Below, in pieces: positions 1 through 9,190 of a stretch of 32,094 nucleotides of DNA. The position numbers and the translations under genes were made by a program. Position 1 is the first letter of the stretch. Each line of letters begins with the position of its first letter. Under the pieces are notes generated by a model, which was not told the origin of the DNA, did no database searches, and saw nothing but the letters and a program-made list of their open reading frames with translations. This DNA is from Actinomycetota bacterium (lineage in GTDB: Bacteria > Actinomycetota > Actinomycetes > Mycobacteriales > SCTD01), in contig JAHWJP010000013.1 of assembly GCA_019348355.1 (NCBI GenBank), positions 6,993 through 39,086 of the forward strand, in the 5' to 3' direction.

Positions 1-89
1 TGCAGTGCTGCGCGAACGGTAGCGACGAGCCCCGGGTCCGACAGCTGTCGGCCCGCCAGGTTCACCGCGACCGTCAGCGGCTCATCCCC
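1..89 (-). pseudogene. EAL-domain (c-di-GMP phosphodiesterase) fragment, runs off the left edge
   Basis: Read on the minus strand, the first 89 bases give 29 residues including VAVNLAGRQLSDPGLV. This matches the conserved segment of EAL domains around the VNLS-x-RQL motif, which lies inside the phosphodiesterase fold. An in-frame stop (TGA) lies immediately upstream at 90-92, so within the window the piece has no start and no N-terminal half. It is most likely the remains of a GGDEF/EAL protein cut at this point; the rest, if any, lies left of the window. The family call rests on a short motif. Confidence 0.6.
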
Positions 90-92
90 TCA

Positions 93-936
93 CTTCTGCA
101 ATCAGACAGCGACGCCCCGCGGCTACGGCGACGGCGACGGCCGTAGCGGCGACGTCGGTGGCAAGCTGCTCACCGATCAGGGTCGCTGCTCAACCGCGGC
201 TGTGGCAGCAGCTGCGGCCACAGCGGCCACGCTCAAGGCAACCTTGGCAGCAGCTGTGGCAGCAGCTGCCGCCGTCGCGTTGACCGTCACATCGTGGCCC
301 CCAGCAGCGCCGCCGATCTCGACAGCGACGACCCAGGGGGCCGCCTGGACGCCGCCTGCCTGGTCGCCAGCAGTTCTCTTGGCGCGAGGCTGGTGTGCCA
401 TCGGAGGCGAAGCAAACGTCTCAGCGGCCGCGGCAGCCGCCGCCACAGCTCGGGCAGCGACGGTGCAGGCCTTGGCGGCCGCCTTCACCGCAGCCGCCGA
501 GGCCACGTCAGGCAGACCACGGCCCGCCTGACGCCGTCCCTGGGGCCGACGAGGTCAGCTGCTCGTGGTCATCCGGGGCGACGAGCGCAGTGTCGAGACC
601 GTCAGGTGCAGGAGTCCGACACGTCAGAACTGCAGGAACAGGCGATGAGGCTGGCCGCACGTGGAGCTCCAAGGGCGCATCAAAGGCAGAAGGTGGCCTG
701 CTGCCCGCACTGCCGGAGCAACACTGTCAACGAAGCCATCGACCGACAATCCGGCAGTCTTGACTCCGATAGAGCACATTGCGGCGCGTAGGCCGTATCG
801 CAGACCGACGGCGGGCAACTGTGCGCCCAGATGCCGGGTAGCTGCGCTGGGCCGTGGCGTGGACGAGCCAGAAGTGGAGTCCGCGCCCGCCATCAAACCG
901 GTCTGAGAAGCTGACTTGTCCCGGGCACCTCGTCGG
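93..936. other. Non-coding or decayed stretch with alanine-codon-rich low-complexity DNA
   Basis: No recognisable gene. From about 177 to 531 both strands can be read as alanine-rich open frames because the DNA is dominated by GCAGC/GCTGC runs; neither frame shows a domain or a convincing ribosome binding site. From 532 to 936 several short overlapping frames exist without recognisable protein. Together with the EAL relic on its left, this looks like an old deletion or insertion scar. A real Ala-rich protein read on the minus strand from about 506 cannot be excluded. Confidence 0.4.
199..269. repeat. 17-bp direct repeat in Ala-rich DNA
   Basis: The word GCTGTGGCAGCAGCTGC occurs at 199-215 and again at 253-269, exactly 54 bp apart (18 codons). 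The word contains the palindromic core GCAGCTGC, and the surrounding sequence is rich in the same trinucleotides. This fits slippage or expansion in a low-complexity region. Confidence 0.6.
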
Positions 937-1665
937 TCAGTCCGCGAGCAGGGCGATCAGCGTCTGGGCGTTGCGCACGGCATGGCCGTGCCCGTCATTG
1001 TTGAAGTAGGCGTAGACGTCGTGCCCGCTGCCGCGCCACTCCCAGATGCGGTCGGCCCACCAGCGCAGCTCGTCCTGCGAATAGCAACCGCCGTACAGGT
1101 GGTGATGGTCGGGTCCGTGCAGGCGGACGTACACGACCGGCGCGGTCGCGCGCAGGATGCACGGCAGGCCGGCCCCGCTCATCACGCAGTACGCGGCCGA
1201 GTGGCGTTCCAGCAGGTGGAAGACCTCGTCCGCGTGCCAGCTGGGGTGCCGGAACTCGACCGAGACCGAAATCCAGTCGGGCAGGCGGGTCAGGAAGTAC
1301 TCGAGCCGCGCGTCGTCACGTTCGTGTCCCGGGGCGAGCTGGACGAGCAGCACGCCCCGTCGGGACGACAGCTCGTGCCAGGACGCAGCGATGCGCTCCA
1401 CCCAAGCCTCGGGGGCGTACAGCCGTTTGGCATGAGTGAGGCCGCGCGCGGCCTTGACCGACAGCTGGAAGCCTTCGGGCAGCCGCCGTCGCCAGCCGGC
1501 GAGGGTCCGGTCCGACGGCCACCGGTAGAAGCTCGCATTCAGCTCCACGGTGGCGAACTGCCCGGAATACACCTCGAGGCGCGCTGCCGGCGGCGTGCCC
1601 GGCGGGTACAGCGCGCCCTCCCAGTGGGCATAGCTCCACCCGGACGTCCCGACATGCACGCCCAT
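937..1665 (-). CDS. DUF72 (YecE-like) family protein
   Basis: The 242-residue product has the DUF72 signature: an N-terminal GTSGWSYAHW motif (about residues 7-16), then VELNASFYRWPS (about 40-51), a central SVEFRHPSW (about 134-142), and a C-terminal YFNNDGHGHAVRNA segment. Length and motif order are those of full-length members, which adopt a TIM-barrel fold. The biochemical function of the family is not established. The ATG start has no competing in-frame start upstream that would add family-like sequence. It is followed on its 5' side by another minus-strand gene 33 bp away, so the two may be co-transcribed. Identification is firm; role is unknown. Confidence 0.93.
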   Translation of the reverse strand: MGVHVGTSGWSYAHWEGALYPPGTPPAARLEVYSGQFATVELNASFYRWPSDRTLAGWRRRLPEGFQLSVKAARGLTHAKRLYAPEAWVERIAASWHELSSRRGVLLVQLAPGHERDDARLEYFLTRLPDWISVSVEFRHPSWHADEVFHLLERHSAAYCVMSGAGLPCILRATAPVVYVRLHGPDHHHLYGGCYSQDELRWWADRIWEWRGSGHDVYAYFNNDGHGHAVRNAQTLIALLAD

Positions 1666-1698
1666 CAGCGCGTCGAGCGAAGTGCGCCGCGTGCCGCG

Positions 1699-1977
1699 TC
1701 AGAAGGCCGCGACATGCTCGGCCACAAAACCGTGGTCGACCTGCGTCACGTGCCAGACACGGATGTCGTGACCCGATGCGTCCTGCTTCTCGTGAAAGCG
1801 CACCTGGGTGTCGAGCCGGCTGCCGCAGCCGTGCACGACGTACGGGGTGTCGCTCATGTCGATCGTGAACTCGGTGTCACCCAGGAACCCCTCCAGGGCG
1901 GAGGGCGGTTCGTCCCCACCGACGGACGTCACGCGGTGGGGGACTCCCGAGATGACACCGTGCCGGGAGCCATTCAC
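1699..1977 (-). CDS. Small hypothetical protein
   Basis: A 92-residue product that I do not recognise. The chosen GTG at 1977 is preceded by GGGAG with a 9-base spacer, which is better supported than an upstream ATG at 2040 that would add a low-complexity Arg/Ala-rich leader. The C-terminal two thirds look like a compact soluble domain (acidic-aromatic segment FTIDMSDTPYVVHGCG, then VWHVTQVDHGFVAEHV). No signal peptide or membrane segment is visible. It lies between a DUF72 gene and a VWA-protein gene on the same strand. It is probably real because codon use and motif texture look protein-like, but no homologue is known to me. Confidence 0.6.
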   Translation of the reverse strand: MNGSRHGVISGVPHRVTSVGGDEPPSALEGFLGDTEFTIDMSDTPYVVHGCGSRLDTQVRFHEKQDASGHDIRVWHVTQVDHGFVAEHVAAF

Positions 1978-2094
1978 GTCGGTGGTCTCCCTCCGGTGCC
2001 GGCCCGCGGCGGGAGCCAGTCGCGGCGCGAACACAGGCAACCACGCGCCCCTCCTGCCCGTCCACCGCCCGGCAAACCGACAAGGCCGCCCGGT

Positions 2095-4047
2095 TCAGTG
2101 CGCCCGTCGCCCGCGCCTCGCGCGCAGGTAGTCGCTCACGACGTACTCCCCGAGCCGCGTCGGGTCGGGGGCGAAGACCCGGCCGCCGTTGCGGGCCGCG
2201 AGGTGCTGGACGAACTCGACCAGCCGCGGTTCGTCGTCGAGCATGAACACGTTGATCGTTGCGCCGCGCCGGGTGACCCGCTCGACCTCGGCCATCGTGA
2301 GCTCCAGCGTCTCGGCGAGCGGCGGCCAGCAGAACTCGGCGTGACCGGTCCTGGTGAGGTGGGCGGTGGGCTCACCGTCGGTGACGACGAGGACCACCGG
2401 CTCGGCGTCGGGGTGCGAGGCCAGGTGGCGCCCGGCCAGCACCAGGGCGTGCTGCAGGTTGGTGCCCTGCACCCGCTGCGCGTCGAGCCCGGCGAGCTTC
2501 TCGGGTGACAGCACCTGGGCGTAGTCGCTGAAGCCGATGATCTCGATGGAGTCCTGGGGGTACTTCGTCGACACCAGCGAGTGCAGCGCCAGCGCCGTCT
2601 GCTTCGCCGCGCCCCAGGTCCCGCGCAGCTCCATCGAGAACGACAGGTCGACCAGCAGGGCGACCGCGGCGCACGTCCGCCGTTCGGTCTCGACCACCTC
2701 GAAGTCGTCCACGAGAAGCCGGAGCGGGCGCGCACCCCCGCGCTGGACCGCGTTGCGGACGGTACGGACGACGTCGAGCGGCTGCTCGTCGCCGAACTGC
2801 CAGGCGCGGCTCGCCCCGGTGACCTCGCCCGCGGCTCCGGCGTCCCGCACGTCGTGCGCCCCCCGTCCGCCGGCGTCGAGTCGACTGAACACCTTGCGCA
2901 GCGCGGTGGCGCCCACCCGGCGCACCGCCCGGGGCGACAGCTCGAGCTTTCCGCGGGCGTCCCGGACGAGGTATCCCTGCTCGAGCAGCTCGCGTTCGAT
3001 GCGGCGCAGGGCCGCGACGTCATCCACGGCGGAGCGGCCGAGTGCCCGCTGGACGGCAGCCTCGTCGATGTCGTCGAGCGAGGCGCCCGGATAGTCCTGG
3101 CCGAGAGCGGCTTCGAGGTCCTCGAGATCCGCCAGCTCCGCGAGCGCCGTCGTCGCGTCGCCCATCCCCATGCCCTGCTCACCGCGCATCCGCTGTTTGC
3201 CGCCCCACGGCAGGTCGGGTCGGGCACCGCGCAGTGCATCGCCGAGCTGCGCCAGCTGGGCCTGCAGGTCCATGTCCATCGCGCCCTGCATCAGCTCCTC
3301 CAGCTCCTGCCGCTGCTCCGGCGTCAGGGAGTCCATCAAAGCCTGTTGGGCGGCGGCGCGGCGGGCGAGGTCGTCCACGAGCTCGGCGAGGGTCTGCGGC
3401 TGCGAGGGGAAGAATTCGCCGTGCGCAGCCATGAACTGCTCGAACTGCTCCGAGGTGTGCTCGCCCCGTGCGTCCGCCTGGAGCATCGCATTGAGATCCG
3501 CCAGCATGTCCTTGACGGCCTGCATGGCCTCGGGGGAGGCGTTCTCGAGCGCCGCCTTCATCCCCGAGAACTGGCTGTCGAGCACCTCCCGGCGCAGCAG
3601 GTCGTCGATCTGCTCGTAGGTCTCCCGCGCCTCGGCGCTGCGCCAGTCGTACGGCTTCAGCGACTGCACGGCGCGGGCGGTGTCCCGTGGCAGCGTCTCG
3701 AACTCCAGCTCGCGCATCCGCGCGTCGTCGCCAGGGTCGGGGAACAGCGCGGTCTTCTCCAGCTCCACTGCCCGGTCGAGCAGCTCGCGCACCTCCTGCA
3801 GCGTGCCGTCGAGCCGGCCTTGCTTGCGCGCCTCCCGCTGCCGCCGGGCGACCTGGCGGCGCAGGTCGTCGAGCCCGCGCAGCCCGTCGGCGCCGCGGCG
3901 CAGCAGCTCGCGCATCGCCTGCCGGGGGCTTGCGCCGTCGAGCACCGATGCCCCGATCTCGTCCAGTGCGACCGCCACGTCGTACGGCGGCTCGAGCGGG
4001 TCCCGCCCACCGGCCCACGGGCCGTAGCGGTAGGCCGGGCCGGTCAC
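2095..4047 (-). CDS. VWA-domain protein paired with AAA+ ATPase
   Basis: A 650-residue protein. The N-terminal ~300 residues are charged and helical, with Gln/Glu/Leu-rich coiled-coil-like stretches. A linker follows, then a C-terminal von Willebrand A domain from about residue 460. The metal-ion-dependent adhesion site is complete: DLSFS at about 467-471, a GTNLQHA threonine motif, and VVTDGEP with the third aspartate. It starts with GTG two bases after the stop of the upstream ATPase gene, so the pair is almost certainly translationally coupled. AAA+/VWA couples of this type (magnesium-chelatase I/D-like, MoxR/CoxE-like) act as remodelling machines in which the VWA partner recognises a target. 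The target here is unknown; no chelatase H subunit or dehydrogenase is nearby, so a metal-chelatase role is not supported. Confidence 0.93.
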   Translation of the reverse strand: MTGPAYRYGPWAGGRDPLEPPYDVAVALDEIGASVLDGASPRQAMRELLRRGADGLRGLDDLRRQVARRQREARKQGRLDGTLQEVRELLDRAVELEKTALFPDPGDDARMRELEFETLPRDTARAVQSLKPYDWRSAEARETYEQIDDLLRREVLDSQFSGMKAALENASPEAMQAVKDMLADLNAMLQADARGEHTSEQFEQFMAAHGEFFPSQPQTLAELVDDLARRAAAQQALMDSLTPEQRQELEELMQGAMDMDLQAQLAQLGDALRGARPDLPWGGKQRMRGEQGMGMGDATTALAELADLEDLEAALGQDYPGASLDDIDEAAVQRALGRSAVDDVAALRRIERELLEQGYLVRDARGKLELSPRAVRRVGATALRKVFSRLDAGGRGAHDVRDAGAAGEVTGASRAWQFGDEQPLDVVRTVRNAVQRGGARPLRLLVDDFEVVETERRTCAAVALLVDLSFSMELRGTWGAAKQTALALHSLVSTKYPQDSIEIIGFSDYAQVLSPEKLAGLDAQRVQGTNLQHALVLAGRHLASHPDAEPVVLVVTDGEPTAHLTRTGHAEFCWPPLAETLELTMAEVERVTRRGATINVFMLDDEPRLVEFVQHLAARNGGRVFAPDPTRLGEYVVSDYLRARRGRRAH

Positions 4048-4049
4048 GG

Positions 4050-5456
4050 TCAGCCGCCGTAGACGGTACGGCCGGCGACCTCGTCCTTGGCCAGACGACG
4101 ATTGAGATGCAGCCCCTCCAGGGCGAACTCGACTGCGGCCGCCGCGAGACCGGGCGACTCCTGCTCGATGCCCAGCCGCTTCAGCAGCTCGGCGAGCCCG
4201 GGCAGCGCCCCGAGCCGGCCCAGCAGATCAGCGGCCGGCACGAGGTCGCCGGTCTCGACGGTGGCGCCGCCGTCGAAGCGGCGCTGCAGCCCGGTCAGGT
4301 CGGTGCCGGCGAGCAGGGCACGGAAGGCGTCCGCGGTGGCTCGGCGCAGCAGGTGGTGCAGCACCTCGAGCTCGCGGCCCTCCTCTGCGGCCTCGAACTC
4401 CACCTTGCCGCGCGCCGCAGCCACCACGGCCGGCAGGTCGCAGACCCGCGCGACCGCGACAGGCTCAGCGGTCAGGGCAGCCCGGCGTACGGCAGAAGCC
4501 GCCACCGTCTCGGTGGCCGCGACGGCGAAGCGGGCGCTGACCCCCGAGCGCTGGTCGACCTGGGGGGATTCGCGCACCAGGCGCGTGTAACGGGCGACGA
4601 TCTGCAGCAGGTGGTCCGGGACGACCACCGACGTGCCGGGCCAGTCGAGCACCGCCTCCTGGCGGATCAGGGCCACCTCGTCGGCGAGCGCGAGCGGGTA
4701 GTGCGTGCGCACCTCCGCGCCGAACCGGTCCTTGAGCGGGGTGATGATGCGCCCGCGGTTGGTGTAGTCCTCCGGGTTGGCGCTCGCGACCAGCAGCAGG
4801 TCCAGCGGCAGGCGCAGGGTGTAGCCGCGCACCTGGATGTCGCGCTCCTCCAGGACGTTCAGCAGCGCGACCTGGATCCGCTCGGCCAGGTCGGGCAGCT
4901 CGTTGACGCTGAAGATGCCGCGGTTGGTGCGCGGGACCAGCCCGTAGTGCACCGTCTCCGGGTCGCCGAGGGTGCGGCCCTCGGCGACCTTGATCGGGTC
5001 GACGTCGCCGATCAGGTCACCGACGCTGGTGTCCGGGGTTGCGAGCTTCTCGCCGTAGCGGTCGCTGCGGCGCTTCCAGGTGACCGGTGTCGCGTCATCC
5101 TGCTCGGCCACCAGCCGGGTGCACCGCCCGCAGACCGGGGCGTACGGATGGTCGTTGATCTCGCAACCCGGGATCACCGGCGTCCACGCGTCGAGCAGCC
5201 CGACCAGCGTGCGGATCAGCCGGGTCTTGCCCTGGCCCCGCTCGCCGAGCAGGACCAGGTCGTGACCGGCGAGCAGCGCCCGCTCGACCTGTGGCAGCAC
5301 CGTGTCGTCGAAGCCGAGGATGCCGGGGAAGACGGTCTCGCCGGCGGCGAGGCGCGCGAGCAGGTTGTCGCGGATCTCGACCTTCACCGGCTTGTGCACG
5401 TGGCCGCTCGCACGCAGCGCGCCGAGGCTGGTGGGGTCCGGGGCAGGGCTGGTCAC
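4050..5456 (-). CDS. AAA+ ATPase, magnesium-chelatase I/MoxR-like
   Basis: With the GTG start at 5456 the product is 468 residues. Walker A is GERGQGKT (71-78). The Walker B region is GIFSVNELPDL, followed by LLNVLEERDIQVRG, then the sensor-type ASANPEDYTNRGRIITPLKDRF. These are hallmarks of the ChlI/BchI-like clade, including its helix-2 insert. An unusual insertion after Walker A carries C98, H103, C109 and C112 (the last two as CGRC), which could bind zinc. Longer start options would overlap the divergent ROK gene region and add low-complexity sequence, so they were rejected. It lies directly upstream of and coupled to the VWA gene. It probably supplies ATP-driven force for the VWA partner; the substrate cannot be read from context. 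Confidence 0.93.
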   Translation of the reverse strand: MTSPAPDPTSLGALRASGHVHKPVKVEIRDNLLARLAAGETVFPGILGFDDTVLPQVERALLAGHDLVLLGERGQGKTRLIRTLVGLLDAWTPVIPGCEINDHPYAPVCGRCTRLVAEQDDATPVTWKRRSDRYGEKLATPDTSVGDLIGDVDPIKVAEGRTLGDPETVHYGLVPRTNRGIFSVNELPDLAERIQVALLNVLEERDIQVRGYTLRLPLDLLLVASANPEDYTNRGRIITPLKDRFGAEVRTHYPLALADEVALIRQEAVLDWPGTSVVVPDHLLQIVARYTRLVRESPQVDQRSGVSARFAVAATETVAASAVRRAALTAEPVAVARVCDLPAVVAAARGKVEFEAAEEGRELEVLHHLLRRATADAFRALLAGTDLTGLQRRFDGGATVETGDLVPAADLLGRLGALPGLAELLKRLGIEQESPGLAAAAVEFALEGLHLNRRLAKDEVAGRTVYGG

Positions 5457-5556
5457 CGCTCGACAGTACGTCCGGGTTCGGCTCCCTGCCAGGTCGCCGG
5501 TCAGGTCCGCCAGCGGGGACAGGGCAAGATGACGACATGGGCACGAGGACGCCGGC

Positions 5557-6459
5557 GTGAGCGCCGTGCTGGCGCTGGACATCGGCGGCACCAAGCTGGC
5601 CGCTGCACTTGTCTCGGCTGACGGCGTGGTGCAGCGCTCGGCCCGCGCGCCGACCCCCGCCGACCCGTGGCCGGTCTGTCACCACCTGCTGGAGCAGGTG
5701 CGGGACGGAGCCGAGATCGCGGGCGTCGGGGTCGGCAGCGGCGGACCGATGGAGTGGCCGGCCGGGCTGATCTCGCCGCTCAACATCCCTGGGTGGCGGG
5801 ACTTCCCGCTTCGGGACCGGCTCGTCGAGAGCTATCCGGGCGTGCCGGTCCGGGTGCACAACGACGCTGCATGCGTCGCCGCCGGTGAGCACTGGCGGGG
5901 AGCGGGGCAGGGTGTCGACAACGTGCTCGGCATGGTCGTCTCGACCGGCGTGGGTGGTGGTCTGGTCCTCGGCGGGCGGTTGATCGACGGCGCAACCGGC
6001 AACGCGGGCCACATCGGTCACGTCGTCGTGCAGCCCGACGGGCCGGACTGCGTGTGCGGTGGGCAGGGGTGCCTGGAGGCGATCGCCCGCGGCCCGGCCG
6101 TCGTCGCGTGGGCCCGCGAGCGGGGGTCATCCGCCGCGGACGGCCGCGAGCTCGCGGCGCTCGCTCGCGACGGTGACCAGGTCGCCCTCGCCGCGCTCGA
6201 ACGGGCGGGCGCTGCAGTCGGGGTGGGGGTCGCGTCGGCCGCCGCGCTGCTCGACGTACGGCTGGCCGTGATCGGCGGCGGCCTGGCTTCCAGCGGGGAG
6301 CCCTTCTGGCGACCGCTGCAGACCTCGTTCGCCCGGCACGCCCGGCTGGGCTTCCTCACTGGAGTCACGGTCGTGCCCGCAGCGCTCGGTGGTGAGGCCG
6401 GCCTGGTCGGTGCGGCAGCGCTGGTGCTGGCCGGGGACCGTTACTGGTCGGTCGGTTGA
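5557..6459 (+). CDS. ROK-family sugar kinase (glucokinase-like)
   Basis: A 300-residue protein with the full ROK architecture: the N-terminal phosphate-binding ALDIGGTKLAAALV, the catalytic-aspartate segment RVHNDAACVAAGEHW, a glycine-rich VVSTGVGGGLVLGG, and the zinc-binding block GHIGH followed by CVCGGQGCLEA. All metal and catalytic residues are present and no DNA-binding domain precedes them, so this is a kinase rather than a ROK repressor. Substrate is probably glucose or another hexose, phosphorylated in the cytoplasm; exact specificity cannot be told. The GTG start at 5557 places the conserved strand at residue 4. The gene is divergent from the ATPase gene across about 100 bp and is followed 3 bp later by the threonine ammonia-lyase gene, suggesting co-transcription. 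Confidence 0.93.
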   Translation: MSAVLALDIGGTKLAAALVSADGVVQRSARAPTPADPWPVCHHLLEQVRDGAEIAGVGVGSGGPMEWPAGLISPLNIPGWRDFPLRDRLVESYPGVPVRVHNDAACVAAGEHWRGAGQGVDNVLGMVVSTGVGGGLVLGGRLIDGATGNAGHIGHVVVQPDGPDCVCGGQGCLEAIARGPAVVAWARERGSSAADGRELAALARDGDQVALAALERAGAAVGVGVASAAALLDVRLAVIGGGLASSGEPFWRPLQTSFARHARLGFLTGVTVVPAALGGEAGLVGAAALVLAGDRYWSVG

Positions 6460-6462
6460 GCC

Positions 6463-7689
6463 GTGGTGCCTCGCGTCGGACTGGCGGATGTCCGTGCCGC
6501 GCGCGGCCTGCTCGAGGGCGTCGCCCGGACGACGCCGCTGGCCGGGCTGCGTGATCTGTCCGAGCAGGTCGGGGGACCGGTCCTGCTCAAGTGCGAGAAC
6601 CTTCAACGGACAGGATCTTTCAAGATCCGTGGGGCTTACGTGCGCATCGCGCGCCTCAGCGACGCCGAGCGGGCGGGCGGTGTCGTGGCTGCCAGCGCCG
6701 GCAACCATGCGCAGGGGGTGGCGCTGGCCGCCTCCCTGCTCGGCTGCCGCTCCACGGTTTTCATGCCGCAGGCGGCGCCGCTGCCGAAGGTGGCCGCCAC
6801 CCGGGGTTACGGCGCGCAGGTCCGCCACTTCGGGCACACCGTCGACGACGCGCTCGGTGCTGCGCAGGACTTCGCCGCCGAGACCGGCGCCGTGCTCATC
6901 CACCCGTTCGACCACTTCGACGTCATCGCCGGCCAGGGCACGGTCGGGCTGGAGCTGCTCGAGCAGTGCCCGGACGTGCGCACGGTGCTGGTCTGCACCG
7001 GCGGCGGGGGCCTGGTGGCCGGGATCGCTGCCGCGGTCGCCGGGCTCCGGCCCGACGTCCGGATCGTGGGGGTGCAGGCTTCCGGCGCCGCGTCGTTTCC
7101 CGCGTCGCTGCTGGCCGACCGGCCGGTGGCGCTCGAGGCGATGACGACGATGGCGGACGGCATCGCGGTCGGCCGGCCGGGGGAGCTGACCTTCCCGCTC
7201 GTCCGGGATCTCGTCTCGGACATCGTGACGGTGGACGACGACGCGCTGTCCCGCGCGCTGCTGCTGCTGCTCGAGCGGGCCAAGCTCGTGGTCGAACCTG
7301 CCGGCGCCGCAGGGCTTGCGGCGGTGATGGAGTGCCCCACGGCTTTCGAGCCGCCGTTGGTCGCCGTTCTCTCCGGCGGCAACATCGACCCGCTGCTGCT
7401 CAGCAAGGTGATCCGGCACGGGCTCGTGGCAGCCGGCCGGTTCCTGTCGTTGAAGGTGCCCATCCCGGACCGGCCGGGGGCGCTCGCCCGGATGCTGGGC
7501 GTGCTCGGCGACGCCGGCGCGAACGTGCTCGACATCGAGCACTCGCGCACCGGTCCGGGCCTGCATTTGGAGGAGGTGGCGGTCGAGCTCCTGCTCGAGA
7601 CGCGCGGCTCCGAGCACAGCAGCGCCGTGCTCGACCGGTTGCAGCAGGCGCAGTACACCGTCGCGTCGATGGAGGCGCCGCACTGGTAG
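6463..7689 (+). CDS. ilvA: Threonine ammonia-lyase with ACT-like C-terminal domain
   Basis: The 408-residue enzyme should convert L-threonine to 2-oxobutanoate and ammonia using pyridoxal phosphate. The cofactor lysine lies in GSFKIRGA (K54). ASAGNHAQGVA, the phosphate loop CTGGGGLVAG and LSGGNIDPLL are all present. The last ~75 residues (from about 330, VPIPDRPGALARML) form a single ACT-type regulatory domain. This length and single ACT domain match the short form often annotated ilvA in actinobacteria, while it resembles catabolic TdcB-type enzymes in sequence style, so biosynthetic versus catabolic use is open. GTG is the likely start, 3 bp after the ROK gene stop. Confidence 0.95.
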   Translation: MVPRVGLADVRAARGLLEGVARTTPLAGLRDLSEQVGGPVLLKCENLQRTGSFKIRGAYVRIARLSDAERAGGVVAASAGNHAQGVALAASLLGCRSTVFMPQAAPLPKVAATRGYGAQVRHFGHTVDDALGAAQDFAAETGAVLIHPFDHFDVIAGQGTVGLELLEQCPDVRTVLVCTGGGGLVAGIAAAVAGLRPDVRIVGVQASGAASFPASLLADRPVALEAMTTMADGIAVGRPGELTFPLVRDLVSDIVTVDDDALSRALLLLLERAKLVVEPAGAAGLAAVMECPTAFEPPLVAVLSGGNIDPLLLSKVIRHGLVAAGRFLSLKVPIPDRPGALARMLGVLGDAGANVLDIEHSRTGPGLHLEEVAVELLLETRGSEHSSAVLDRLQQAQYTVASMEAPHW

Positions 7690-7692
7690 CTG

Positions 7693-7720
7693 CCGCAGGT
7701 GTGGTGATCGCGACCTGCGG
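7693..7720 (+). terminator. Possible hairpin after ilvA
   Basis: CCGCAGGT (7693-7700) and ACCTGCGG (7713-7720) form a perfect 8-bp inverted repeat with a 12-base loop, four bases after the ilvA stop. There is no T tract. It could attenuate transcription between ilvA and the next gene. Confidence 0.3.
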
Positions 7721-7765
7721 GGTAGGTGCGTGGTCGCCACCGTCCGACGACCCTGAAGGAGCACC

Positions 7766-8317
7766 ATGCCCGACCTGACCGGCAAGATCATCGCTTTCCT
7801 GGTCGCGGGGGAGGGCATCGAGCAGGTCGAGCTGACCGAACCGTGGCAGGCCGTGAAGGACGCCGGCGGCATCCCGCAGCTGGTCAGCCCGGAGTCGGGC
7901 GAGGTCCAGGCGTACAACCACCTGGACAAGGCCGACACCTTCCCGGTCGACATCGCCAGCGACGCAGCCGACCCGCTGGGCTATGACGGGCTCGTCCTGC
8001 CGGGCGGCGTGGCCAACCCCGATGCCCTGCGCACCGACGCCGGCGCCGTCGCCTTCGCCAAGGCTTTCTTCGACGCCGGCAAGCCGGTCGCAGCCATCTG
8101 CCACGCGCCGTGGACGCTCATCGAGGCCGACGTCGTACGCGGCCGCACCCTCACCAGCTGGCCGAGCCTGCAGACCGACCTGCGCAATGCCGGTGCCACG
8201 TGGGTCGACGAGCCGGTCGTCGTCGACATCGAAGGACCGAACACCCTGATCACCAGCCGGAAGCCGGACGACCTGAAGGCGTTCATCGAGGCGCTGCTCG
8301 AGGCCGTCGCCGGGTAG
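7766..8317 (+). CDS. PfpI/DJ-1 family type 1 glutamine amidotransferase-like protein
   Basis: A 183-residue single-domain protein of the DJ-1/PfpI superfamily. The nucleophile elbow is AAICHAPW with C112, the upstream acidic residue lies in GEGIEQVEL (E18), and DGLVLPGG (about 74-81) is typical of the family. The C-terminal half (RGRTLTSWPSLQTDLRNAG, then a WVDEPVVVD strand) matches general stress protein 18/PfpI-type members, variously described as proteases, deglycases or chaperones; which activity applies here is unknown. A strong ribosome binding site, GAAGGAG, lies 6 bases before the ATG. It ends 5 bp before the C-terminal end of the broken hpd gene, which comes from the other strand. 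Confidence 0.93.
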   Translation: MPDLTGKIIAFLVAGEGIEQVELTEPWQAVKDAGGIPQLVSPESGEVQAYNHLDKADTFPVDIASDAADPLGYDGLVLPGGVANPDALRTDAGAVAFAKAFFDAGKPVAAICHAPWTLIEADVVRGRTLTSWPSLQTDLRNAGATWVDEPVVVDIEGPNTLITSRKPDDLKAFIEALLEAVAG

Positions 8318-8322
8318 CCGAC

Positions 8323-9190
<868 letters not shown>

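Noticed and set aside
199-269. Short direct repeats as a CRISPR array
   Set aside because: Only two copies, spacer and repeat lengths do not fit, and the repeats are low-complexity codon runs; no cas genes.
177-531. Overlapping Ala-rich 109-residue proteins on both strands
   Set aside because: Both frames are produced by GCAGC/GCTGC repetition; no start signal or domain distinguishes either one.
916-2508. Long plus-strand open frame (530 codons) opposite the DUF72 and VWA genes
   Set aside because: Arg/Pro/Val-rich composition without domains; it is the antisense shadow of well-supported minus-strand genes.
2095-5456. Magnesium- or cobalto-chelatase subunits I and D
   Set aside because: Resemblance is to the AAA+/VWA fold only; no H/CobN subunit or tetrapyrrole gene is in the neighbourhood.
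2581-5621. Two long plus-strand frames opposite the VWA and ATPase genes
   Set aside because: Antisense to genes with complete motifs; low-complexity Arg/Ala-rich translation.
6127-7953. 608-codon minus-strand frame
   Set aside because: Antisense to the ROK, threonine ammonia-lyase and PfpI genes; no recognisable domain.
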